From: Bacillota bacterium
GTDB lineage: Bacteria; Bacillota; Clostridia; Acetivibrionales; DSM-2933
Assembly: GCA_030705945.1 (NCBI GenBank)
Contig: JAUZPS010000018.1
Span: 1-22,998, forward strand
Direction: 5' to 3'
Length of the DNA stretch: 22,998 nt
In this document: positions 15,313 through 22,998 of the stretch, piece after piece
Numbering within the stretch: position 1 is the first letter of the stretch
Layout: every line of letters starts with the position of its first letter
Program-made: the position numbers and the translations under genes
Notes under the pieces: model-generated
Databases searched by the model: none
What the model was told of the DNA's origin: nothing
The model's input: the letters and a program-made list of their open reading frames with translations, nothing else

Positions 15313-18300
15313 ATGAGAACTAAAAGACTAATGGCAGTTTTGCTAACTACATTGATGTTATGTGGAAGTTTATTCACAAATGTATCGTTAGTTTCAGCAG
15401 CAGCACCGTCCGTCTCAATTGATCTTGACAAAACAACGGCAGCAGCAGGTGACTTAATTAAAGCGACAGTAAATATTAATGGTATTCCTGGTTTTGCAGG
15501 GTATCAAGCTAACATGAAATATGATCCAGCAGTATTACAGCCAGTTTATAGTGATGGAACGCCATATGATTCAGCATCAACACCTGAACTTGGCACATTA
15601 CTTCAGAAGAGATACAGTCCTACTGAAATGGCTACAAACGATTTAACTAATGGATATTTGAACTTTGGTAGAACTTATATGTCAGTTAACGCGTATAAAA
15701 CATCAGGTACAGCTGAAACTACAGGATCAATAGCTGTTATCTACTTCAAAGTTTTAAAAACTACTCCGACTACAGTATCATTTGTAGATACAGCAAGCAT
15801 GAAAAATGCTGTAAGCGGTACAATGGTATTTGACTGGGACGGAACACAACTTTCAAGTTATACAGTAACTCAGGCTCCATCAATTAATGGATCAGTAGTT
15901 ACTACAGCTCCTCCGACAGCTACAACAGCTCCGACAGCTACAACAGCTCCGACAGCTACAACAGCTCCGACAGCTATAATAGCTCCAACGGCTACATCAG
16001 TTCCTTCAATAGTACCTACTCCAGTAACAGGTTCAGGAGTAACTGTTACATTAGATAAGACAACAGCTGCAGTAGGGGATATCGTAACTGCAACAATCAG
16101 CATTAAGGATATCGCAGGTTTTGCAGGATATCAAGCAAATCTTACATATGATCCAGCAGTATTACAACCAGTATTTTCAGACGGCGGAGCATATGATAAT
16201 ACATCAGTGCCAGAATATGGTACATTATTGCAGAAGAGATATTCGCCAACTGATATGGCACAAAATGATTTAACAAGTGGTAAACTTACATTTGGTAGAA
16301 TTTACATGGGATTGGATTCATACAAGAATTCAGGTGTTGCTGAAACAACTGGATCCATAGCAGTAATTTCATTCAAAGTATTAAAGACAACTGCAACAGC
16401 AATACGTTTGCAGAATACAGCAAGCTTGACAAGTCCAGTAGACGGCACAATGTTATTTGACTGGTCAGGCACTCAGTTGTCAGGTTATAAGGTAACTCAG
16501 GCTCCTTCATTAAATGGAGTAGTTGCATCAACTAATCCTCCTACACCAACTAGCGTTATAATAAATACACCAGTAGTATCCGGTTCAGGTGTAAGCGTAA
16601 CATTAGACAAGACAACAGCTTCAATAGGCGACATAGTAACTGCAACAATCAGCGTTAAAGATATCGCAGGTTTTGCAGGATATCAGGCAAACATTAAATA
16701 TGATCCATCAGTATTACAACCAGTATATTCAGATGGCGGGTTATATGACAGCGCATCAGTGCCAGAATATGGCGCATTATTACAGAAGAGATATTCACCA
16801 ACTGATATGGCGTCAAATGATCTTGTAAAAGGTACATTGACATTTGGAAGAATCTATATGGGATTAGATTCATACAAGACTTCAGGCGTAGCTGAAACAA
16901 CAGGAACAATTGCAATTGTAAGATTTAAAGTATTGAAAGTTACTGGAACAGCAATACTCTTACAAAATGCAGCAAGCTTAACAAGCCCAGTAGACGGAAC
17001 AATGTTGTTTGACTGGTCAGGCACTCAGTTATCAGGTTATAAAGTAACTCAGGCTTCTTCATTGAATGGAGTAGTTACATCAACTAACCCTCCTTCAAGT
17101 ACAAGTACAAATACAAATACACCAACAATATTTATTCCTACAAACACGCCAGTTCCTTCAGTTGCTGGAGACATAAAGTTGACGTACAGCAATAACGGAA
17201 CTGCAGCAAGCGCAGGTCAGATGTCTGTTAACTTGAAGTTACAGAATACTGGATCAAGCGAATATGATTTATCAAAGGTTACAATCAGATACTACTATAC
17301 AAAAGATGATGACAAAGCATTGTCTTTCTATTCAGATTATGTAAGCATAGGATCAGCTACAGGAACCTTCAATGATTATTCACCTGCAACTTCAACTGCT
17401 AACAAATATCTTGAAATTAAATTGGCTTCTGGAACGCTTTCAGCAGCTGGCTCACAGTGGCCAAAGCAATCTGAAGTTACAATTAATACAAGAGTTGCAA
17501 AAGCTGACTGGTCAAACTTTGATCAATCAAACGACTATTCATATACAGGAGCAACAAGTTCATTAGTTGATAACCAAAACATAACTGTATACTACAATGG
17601 GGCGCTTGTTTACGGTAAAGAACCAAGAGGATCAGTAGTATCGAACACTCCAACAAATACTAATACTCCAACAAATAGACCTGTAGATACACCAACAAAC
17701 ACAATTGCTTCACCATCTAACACACCTGTTCAGTCAAATGGTAAAGTAGTAATGAGCTTGGATAAAACAAATGTAGATGTTAACGGTATAATCACAGCTA
17801 CAATTAGCATTCAAGATATCAGCAACTTTGCAGGATATCAAGCAAATATTAAATATGACCCAACAGTATTAAAACCAGTTTTTGAAGATGGAACAGCATA
17901 TGATGATACATCAGTACCAGAATATGGCACATTGTTACAGAAGAGATACAGCCCTACTGACATGGGATCAAATAGTATAGCAAATGGTACACTTACATTT
18001 GGTAGAATATACATGTCATTAGACAGCTATAAGAATTCTGGTTCAGGTGAATCAAATGGTTCAATAGCAGTTATTCGCTTTAAAGCATTAAAAGCTACAA
18101 CTTCAACAAGCATTAAGTTAACAAATGCATCAAGCCTTACAAGTCCAGTAGATGGAACAATGGTATTTGACTGGACTGGCTCTCAGTTAGCTGGCTATAC
18201 TGTTGTTCAAGCTCCAGATTTCAGCGTTGGTACAGTAGTAACAAAAGGTGAATTAAATGTTACACTGGATAAGACAACAGCAGCAGTTGGAGATATAGTT

Positions 18301-20190
18301 ACAGCAACAATTAATGTGAAGGAATTTGACAGCATCGCAGGATATCAGGCAAATCTCAAATATGATCCGACAGTTTTACAACCTGTATATTCAGATGGAA
18401 CTCCATATGATGCAACATCAACTCCAGAACTTGGCACATTGTTGCAGAAGAGATACAGCCCAACAGAAATGGCATTAAATGATCTTACAAACGGAATACT
18501 TTCATTTGGTAGATCATATATGTCAATGACCTCATACAAAGCATCAGGAGTTGCAGAAAATACTGGTTCAATAGCAGTAATTTCATTCAAAGTATTGAAG
18601 AATACAAAGACAAATATTACATTAACTAATTCAGCTAGCTTATCAAATGCTGTAAGCGGTACAATGTTATTTGACTGGGATGGATTACAGTTAGCTAATT
18701 ACAAAGTAACTCAGGCTCCAGCAATTAACGATAATAGTACACCAGTAGTAACTACAGCTAAGCCAACAGATACAACTACACCAGTAGTAACTACAGCTAA
18801 GCCAACAGATACACCAGTGCCTACTAACTTAAAAGGTGAAGTATATGTTACATTGGATAAGGCAACAGCAGCAGTTGGTCAGATTATCACAGCAACAATC
18901 AATGTGAAGGGATTTGACAACGTCTCAGGATATCAGGCAAATCTCAAATATGATCCGACAGTTTTACAACCTGTATATTCAGATGGAACTCCATATGATT
19001 CAGCATCAACTCCAGAACTTGGCACATTGTTGCAGAAGAGATACAGCCCAACAGAAATGGCACAAAACGATCTTACAAATGGAACACTTACATTTGGTAG
19101 AACATATATGTCAATGACAGCATACAAAGCATCAGGAATTGCAGAAAATACTGGTTCGATAGCAGTAATTTCATTCAAAGTATTGAAGAATACAAAGACA
19201 AATATCACATTAACCAATGCAGCTAGCTTATCAAATGCTGTAGACGGTACAATGTTATTTGACTGGGATGGATTACAGTTAGCTAGCTACAAAGTAACTC
19301 AGGCTCCAGCAATCAACGATGTTACTTCAAATACACCAACCAATACCAATACAGCAACTAATACACCAACTAATACTCCAACTAATACACCAACCAATAC
19401 AGTAACTAATACACCAACTAATACTCCTATACCAACAACACCTGTAGATGGCAAAGTAACAGTAACATTTGATAAGACAAAAGTAAAAGTTGGCGATCAG
19501 ATCAAAGCTACAATTAGCATTGACAAAATACCAAACTTTTCTGGTTACCAATTCAATATCAAGTATAACACTACTTACTTGCAACCTTGGGATACATCAT
19601 TAAATGCTCCATATAATACATCAACATCACCAGATTATGGCACATTATTACAGGGTAGATTCAGCCCAACTGATATGGCAGCTAATGAAATTGAAAATGG
19701 AATTCTGAACTTCGGAAGAATTTATATGAGTCTGGCAGCATATAAGACTTCTGGCAAGGCAGAAAGTTCAGGTTCAGTGGCAGTAATAACATTCAAAGTT
19801 CTCCAGGCAATACCTGCTAATGGATTGAATTTGATTTCATTTGAAAATGGAAGCAGCATGAAAAATGCAGTAGATGGAACAATGGTATTTGACTGGGATG
19901 GTATACAATATGGATCAAGCGCATATAAAGTAATTCAACCTGAAGCAATCTATCCAGACAGCGGCATAACTGTTGTATTAGGCGATGTTGACGGTAATGG
20001 AAAAGTTGATTCAGATGACTATGCTTATATGAGACAATACTTGATCGGAAAGATAGCTGTTTTCCCTGATAGTGTAAATGGATTGGTAGCAGCTGATGTC
20101 GATGGAGATACTAACTTCGATTCCGATGACTATGCATACATGAGACAGTATTTAATTGGAATGATAGCTAAATTCCCTGGACAAAAATAA
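15313..20190 (+). CDS. scaA: primary scaffoldin: 7 type II-like cohesins, CBM3, dockerin
   Basis: Secreted non-catalytic scaffoldin of 1625 residues. The signal peptide is 1-29 (basic MRTKR, hydrophobic core, LVSA|AAP). Modules: cohesins at about 33-193, 241-402, 424-586; CBM3 at 619-769; cohesins at 811-970, 980-1139, 1176-1336, 1380-1546; dockerin at 1553-1622. The cohesins carry type II marks, with an inserted LGTLLQKRYSPTEMA-like segment and the closing GTMLFDW. The CBM3 keeps D675, R727 and W733, with Y676 and F686 replacing the His and Tyr of the CipA strip. Linkers are Thr/Pro/Asn-rich. The dockerin has Ca loops at D1558-D1569 and D1595-D1606. AAGGGGG precedes the ATG. The layout resembles ScaA of P. 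cellulosolvens with fewer cohesins. By analogy, enzymes with type II dockerins should bind it. Confidence 0.93.
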   Translation: MRTKRLMAVLLTTLMLCGSLFTNVSLVSAAAPSVSIDLDKTTAAAGDLIKATVNINGIPGFAGYQANMKYDPAVLQPVYSDGTPYDSASTPELGTLLQKRYSPTEMATNDLTNGYLNFGRTYMSVNAYKTSGTAETTGSIAVIYFKVLKTTPTTVSFVDTASMKNAVSGTMVFDWDGTQLSSYTVTQAPSINGSVVTTAPPTATTAPTATTAPTATTAPTAIIAPTATSVPSIVPTPVTGSGVTVTLDKTTAAVGDIVTATISIKDIAGFAGYQANLTYDPAVLQPVFSDGGAYDNTSVPEYGTLLQKRYSPTDMAQNDLTSGKLTFGRIYMGLDSYKNSGVAETTGSIAVISFKVLKTTATAIRLQNTASLTSPVDGTMLFDWSGTQLSGYKVTQAPSLNGVVASTNPPTPTSVIINTPVVSGSGVSVTLDKTTASIGDIVTATISVKDIAGFAGYQANIKYDPSVLQPVYSDGGLYDSASVPEYGALLQKRYSPTDMASNDLVKGTLTFGRIYMGLDSYKTSGVAETTGTIAIVRFKVLKVTGTAILLQNAASLTSPVDGTMLFDWSGTQLSGYKVTQASSLNGVVTSTNPPSSTSTNTNTPTIFIPTNTPVPSVAGDIKLTYSNNGTAASAGQMSVNLKLQNTGSSEYDLSKVTIRYYYTKDDDKALSFYSDYVSIGSATGTFNDYSPATSTANKYLEIKLASGTLSAAGSQWPKQSEVTINTRVAKADWSNFDQSNDYSYTGATSSLVDNQNITVYYNGALVYGKEPRGSVVSNTPTNTNTPTNRPVDTPTNTIASPSNTPVQSNGKVVMSLDKTNVDVNGIITATISIQDISNFAGYQANIKYDPTVLKPVFEDGTAYDDTSVPEYGTLLQKRYSPTDMGSNSIANGTLTFGRIYMSLDSYKNSGSGESNGSIAVIRFKALKATTSTSIKLTNASSLTSPVDGTMVFDWTGSQLAGYTVVQAPDFSVGTVVTKGELNVTLDKTTAAVGDIVTATINVKEFDSIAGYQANLKYDPTVLQPVYSDGTPYDATSTPELGTLLQKRYSPTEMALNDLTNGILSFGRSYMSMTSYKASGVAENTGSIAVISFKVLKNTKTNITLTNSASLSNAVSGTMLFDWDGLQLANYKVTQAPAINDNSTPVVTTAKPTDTTTPVVTTAKPTDTPVPTNLKGEVYVTLDKATAAVGQIITATINVKGFDNVSGYQANLKYDPTVLQPVYSDGTPYDSASTPELGTLLQKRYSPTEMAQNDLTNGTLTFGRTYMSMTAYKASGIAENTGSIAVISFKVLKNTKTNITLTNAASLSNAVDGTMLFDWDGLQLASYKVTQAPAINDVTSNTPTNTNTATNTPTNTPTNTPTNTVTNTPTNTPIPTTPVDGKVTVTFDKTKVKVGDQIKATISIDKIPNFSGYQFNIKYNTTYLQPWDTSLNAPYNTSTSPDYGTLLQGRFSPTDMAANEIENGILNFGRIYMSLAAYKTSGKAESSGSVAVITFKVLQAIPANGLNLISFENGSSMKNAVDGTMVFDWDGIQYGSSAYKVIQPEAIYPDSGITVVLGDVDGNGKVDSDDYAYMRQYLIGKIAVFPDSVNGLVAADVDGDTNFDSDDYAYMRQYLIGMIAKFPGQK
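15913..16002 (+). repeat. 18-bp tandem repeat in the first scaffoldin linker
   Basis: The unit CCGACAGCTACAACAGCT occurs three times perfectly (15913-15966) and twice in altered form (15967-16002). It encodes PTATTA units in the linker between cohesins 1 and 2. Such Thr/Pro linkers are typical O-glycosylation sites in cellulosomes. The perfect repeats suggest recent slippage. Confidence 0.85.
17167..17619 (+). other. family 3 cellulose-binding module (within scaA)
   Basis: This segment encodes the CBM3 (residues 619-769), placed between cohesins 3 and 4. Family text is clear: LKLQNTGSSEYDLSKVTIRY, SNFDQSNDYSY and NGALVYGKEP near the end. Aligned by eye to CipA CBM3a, the planar-strip positions read Asp, Tyr for His, Phe for Tyr, Arg, and Trp. 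All five thus keep a charged or aromatic side chain, so binding to crystalline cellulose is expected. Confidence 0.88.
18739..18813 (+). repeat. 39-bp tandem duplication in the linker before cohesin 6
   Basis: The 13-residue unit TPVVTTAKPTDTT is followed by TPVVTTAKPTDT, and the DNA of the two units is identical over the shared part. It separates the near-duplicate cohesins 5 and 6, consistent with recent rearrangement in this part of the gene. Confidence 0.8.
19331..19432 (+). repeat. 12-bp tandem repeats in the linker before cohesin 7
   Basis: Repeats of the ACACCAACTAAT type encode a TPTN ladder in the linker between cohesins 6 and 7. Individual units vary at third codon positions, so this array is older or less homogenised than the 18-bp repeat in the first linker. 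Confidence 0.75.
19969..20178 (+). other. dockerin module with symmetric duplicated segments (within scaA)
   Basis: Residues 1553-1622 hold two EF-hand-like repeats. Both have a calcium loop (DVDGNGKVDSDD and DVDGDTNFDSDD) followed by the identical helix text DYAYMRQYLIG. The shared Ser-Asp and helix residues imply that either repeat could face the partner cohesin. No X module precedes it; only about six residues separate it from cohesin 7. The partner is inferred to be the type I-like cohesins encoded next door. Confidence 0.88.
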
Positions 20191-20220
20191 TAATTATAAT
20201 TCATAAATAAGCAGCATAAA

Positions 20221-20259
20221 ATTAAGTATTCCCGAAACATTGTTTCGGGAATACTTAAT
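20221..20259 (+). terminator. perfect 19-bp dyad between the scaffoldin genes
   Basis: ATTAAGTATTCCCGAAACA (20221-20239) and TGTTTCGGGAATACTTAAT (20241-20259) are exact reverse complements around a single base. It starts 31 bases after the scaA stop. The following sequence is not a clean U-tract, so it may be a weak or bidirectional terminator or an mRNA 3' stabiliser with read-through into the next gene. No separate promoter for that gene is evident in the 108-bp gap. Confidence 0.7.
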
Positions 20260-20298
20260 ATTCTAGTTTGTTAGATTTCATGAAGGGGGAGAATTTAA

Positions 20299-22998
20299 TT
20301 GCAGAACCCGAGATTAAAACGTAAAATTCTATCTGTAATATTAGCAGTATGCTATATTATATCATCCTTTACTACTCAGTTTGCAGCAACACCTCAGTTA
20401 AATGTCGTAATAGGCTCCGCTCAAGGAACACCAGGTAGTATCATCAATATTCCAATAAATTTCATTAATGTACCTGATATTGGTATTAATAACTGTGATT
20501 TTACATTTAAGTATGATTCGAATATTTTAGAGTTTGTATCTACAGATGCTGGCGATATAGTTACATTGCCGCAAGCTAATTTGAGTAGCAATAATACTGA
20601 GGATACCATTAAGTTTTTATTTAATGATGCAACACAAAAAGATATGCCTATCAAAAGTGATGGGCTATTTGCAAATGTAAAGTTTAAAATTAAGAGTAAT
20701 GCTCCAAATGGCACAAGTAACTTTACCATTACAAACTATGGCTCTTTTTCAGGAATGACTAATAGTGGAATGTCACCAATAAATCCGATTTTTACATCAG
20801 GATCTATTATTGTTTCAGATATTTTAGAAAACGCGTTAAAAGTAAACATAGGCAAGGTCCAAGGAGTAGCGGGATCAGAAGTGAGTGTTCCTGTTACCTT
20901 TAGCGATATACCTGATATAGGAATTAATAATTGTAATTTTTCGTTATCATATGATACTAATGCTTTGGAATTTGTATCTACAGAAGCAGGTAGTATAGTT
21001 CCATTACCAATAGCTGATTATGTTAGTAATAGTTCATCTGATGGGATAATAAAATTCTTGTACAATGATTCATCTCAAGGAGATAGACCCATTAAAACTA
21101 GTGGTGTATTTGCAAGCATTAAGTTTAGAGTAAAAAATAGCGTCTCTGAAGGTGAGTATAAAGTTGAATTATCTAAAGTAGGCTCTTTTTCAGGGAAAAT
21201 TGCAAATGGCCTAAAATCTATTGATACAGAGTTTTCTAGTGGAAGTGTATCTGTAGTTGATATAATAAATAGCGCAACTCCAACTAATATACCTGTGAAT
21301 ACTCCAACAAACTCTACAAATAAATATTCAATAACTGTTGAAATTGGAGAGGCGAGTGGGCAGGCAGGAAATATTGTCAGTATACCGGTATTATTTAAAG
21401 GAGTCCCAACAATAGGAGTTAACAATTGCAACTTTACATTATCATATGATGCAAACGCGCTTGAATTTGACTCAGCGGATGCAGGAGAAAAAGTACCGTT
21501 AGCTGTTGCGAATTTTAGCAGCAACGTTCTTTCAGATGGTAAAATAAAGTTCTTATTTAATGATTCTACTCAAGGACAAATGCCTATTAAAGAAGATGGT
21601 ATTTTTACAAATATTAAATTCAAAATAAAGCCGGATGCTTCGGCCGGAAAATTTGATATAAAAATTGATACAGTAGGATCATTTTCAGGATTACTTAACA
21701 GTCAGATGAATTCTATTAATCCAACTTTCGTTAACGGAAGCGTTACTGTTGGAGACACATCCAGTACACCAGTATATACTCCTACAAGTATATCAACACC
21801 TAAACCTACATCTAATAAGCCGAAGATAAATGTTGAAATCGGAAAACAGAAGGGAATAGCAGGATCAACAATTATTATACCTGTTTTTATAAAGAATATT
21901 CCATCAATGGGTATTAATAATTGTAATTTTACTCTTAAGTATAATACTAATGTTTTAGAATTTGTTTCTGCTGAAGCAGGAGAAAAAGTACCGTTAGCTC
22001 TTGCAAATTTCAGCAGCAACAATCCTTCAGAGGATAAAGTAAAGTTCTTATTTAATGATTCTACGCAAGGACAAATGCCTTTTAAGGAAGATGGCATTTT
22101 CACAAATTTGAAGTTTAATATTAAGAGTAATGCTACTCCAGGTACATACGATATACAACTTGATTCATTAGGGTCTTTTTCAGGAATTGAATCAGGAAGT
22201 ATGACATCCATTGACGCTGATTTTATCACCGGGACTGTTGAAGTTACTAATACTGTTGATACTGAATTGCCTTCAAATACAAGTACATCAACATCCACTC
22301 CTCAGATAACTTTAGAGCCGACTCCATCTAATACGCCTATGTATAATATGAATGTTAAAATTGGAAAAGTAAGTGGAGTTATTGGCGATGTCGTAAACGT
22401 TCCAATAGAATTTAATGGGGTGCCCGCATTCGGAATTAATAACTGTGACTTTAATCTATCATATGATAAGAATAATTTCGAACTTGTATCTACAGATGCA
22501 GGAAGTATAATAAAAGATTCATTAATTGATTTTGCAAGTATGCAAAGCGACGGTGTGGTTTCCTTATTATTTAATGACCAGACCCAACAGAAATCACCGA
22601 TTATAAATAATGGCGTATTTGCTAATATTAAGTTAAGGATAAAGAGTAATGCAGTTTATGGAATTTATCCAATAAAGGTAGATAGTGTCGGAAAATTTTC
22701 AGGAGACTTGAATGGGACTTTAACTTCAATTAATCCAATCTTTGAGGAAGGTAGTATAAATGTTGGTTCAGTTACTCCAACAACAAATAATCCTTCTGCA
22801 ACACCTGCAAACAAGGTAGATGTAATAATAGGAAAAGTAAGTGGGATAGCAGGATCGGAAGTAGTAGTTCCAGTAGAGTTCAAGAATATGCCATCATTTG
22901 GCATAAATAACTGTAACTTTGTATTGAGCTATGACAGCAGCGCATTAGAGTTTAAGTCAGCAGATGCTGGAGATATAGTAACAATACCGGTTGCAAAC
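20299..22998 (+). CDS. scaB: second scaffoldin with at least six type I-like cohesins (3' end outside window)
   Basis: An open frame of 900 codons from TTG 20299 runs to the last base of the window. An in-frame TAA immediately precedes the TTG, AAGGGGGAG (20283-20291) is seven bases away, and a signal peptide follows at once (KRK, then ILSVILAVCYIISSF, cleavage near QFA|A), so the TTG start is well supported. Cohesins lie at about 32-174, 179-322, 343-487, 508-651, 682-826 and 838-900 (cut). Each has the type I core GINNCxF, YDxNxLEF, a FLFND-like strand, and VGSFSG. Linkers are Thr/Pro/Ser-rich, and cohesins 1 and 2 are almost unlinked. In P. cellulosolvens ScaB is the cell-anchoring scaffoldin ending in surface-layer homology repeats. 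Whether that holds here lies beyond the window. Confidence 0.9.
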   Translation, partial: MQNPRLKRKILSVILAVCYIISSFTTQFAATPQLNVVIGSAQGTPGSIINIPINFINVPDIGINNCDFTFKYDSNILEFVSTDAGDIVTLPQANLSSNNTEDTIKFLFNDATQKDMPIKSDGLFANVKFKIKSNAPNGTSNFTITNYGSFSGMTNSGMSPINPIFTSGSIIVSDILENALKVNIGKVQGVAGSEVSVPVTFSDIPDIGINNCNFSLSYDTNALEFVSTEAGSIVPLPIADYVSNSSSDGIIKFLYNDSSQGDRPIKTSGVFASIKFRVKNSVSEGEYKVELSKVGSFSGKIANGLKSIDTEFSSGSVSVVDIINSATPTNIPVNTPTNSTNKYSITVEIGEASGQAGNIVSIPVLFKGVPTIGVNNCNFTLSYDANALEFDSADAGEKVPLAVANFSSNVLSDGKIKFLFNDSTQGQMPIKEDGIFTNIKFKIKPDASAGKFDIKIDTVGSFSGLLNSQMNSINPTFVNGSVTVGDTSSTPVYTPTSISTPKPTSNKPKINVEIGKQKGIAGSTIIIPVFIKNIPSMGINNCNFTLKYNTNVLEFVSAEAGEKVPLALANFSSNNPSEDKVKFLFNDSTQGQMPFKEDGIFTNLKFNIKSNATPGTYDIQLDSLGSFSGIESGSMTSIDADFITGTVEVTNTVDTELPSNTSTSTSTPQITLEPTPSNTPMYNMNVKIGKVSGVIGDVVNVPIEFNGVPAFGINNCDFNLSYDKNNFELVSTDAGSIIKDSLIDFASMQSDGVVSLLFNDQTQQKSPIINNGVFANIKLRIKSNAVYGIYPIKVDSVGKFSGDLNGTLTSINPIFEEGSINVGSVTPTTNNPSATPANKVDVIIGKVSGIAGSEVVVPVEFKNMPSFGINNCNFVLSYDSSALEFKSADAGDIVTIPVAN

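Noticed and set aside
18345..19217. Similar minus-strand frames opposite scaA cohesins 5 and 6
   Set aside because: Their near-identical translations only reflect the duplicated cohesin DNA on the other strand.
21075..22298. Long minus-strand open frames (149 and 198 codons) opposite scaB
   Set aside because: They lie fully antisense to well-supported repeated cohesin modules and recur at similar phases in each repeat, as expected of shadows of a repetitive coding sequence.

Overview
The window is chromosomal DNA from a low-GC, Gram-positive anaerobe, almost certainly a cellulosome-producing member of the Clostridia. All fourteen genes I can support lie on the + strand. Two blocks are joined: a housekeeping block (about 372-13734) and a cellulosome scaffoldin block (about 15094 to the window end). 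The scaffoldin layout is closest to what is known for Pseudobacteroides (Bacteroides) cellulosolvens. The first scaffoldin has only seven cohesins, while I recall eleven for ScaA of that species, so I infer a relative rather than that strain.

Housekeeping block. hemW is followed by the class I heat-shock cluster hrcA-grpE-dnaK-dnaJ, with a perfect CIRCE operator before hrcA. prmA and rsmE (ribosomal protein and 16S rRNA methylation) follow and overlap by 7 bp. After an AT-rich gap comes yicC-remA-rpoZ-coaBC, which is the B. subtilis order with gmk missing from its usual place between remA and rpoZ. Next is glycyl-tRNA synthetase (glyS) and a strong terminator-like hairpin.

A gene-poor stretch of about 1.6 kb (13735-15312) separates the blocks. 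It holds a copy of a palindromic repeat, a possible tiny ORF, a well-formed sigma-A-type promoter (TTGATT-N17-TATAAT) and the leader of the first scaffoldin gene.

Scaffoldin block. The first gene encodes a secreted 1625-residue protein: signal peptide, three type II-like cohesins, a family 3 cellulose-binding module, four more type II-like cohesins, and a C-terminal dockerin with a near-symmetric duplicated helix. The second gene starts at TTG and runs off the window. It encodes a secreted protein with at least six type I-like cohesins. The inferred system is an enzyme-integrating, cellulose-binding primary scaffoldin (type II cohesins) whose dockerin docks on the type I cohesins of the second scaffoldin. 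This is the reverse of the type I/type II arrangement in C. thermocellum. A 19-bp perfect dyad without a clear U-tract lies between the two genes.

The intergenic DNA is unusually rich in short palindromic elements. I can distinguish at least three interspersed families plus two singletons, several of them directly upstream of genes.
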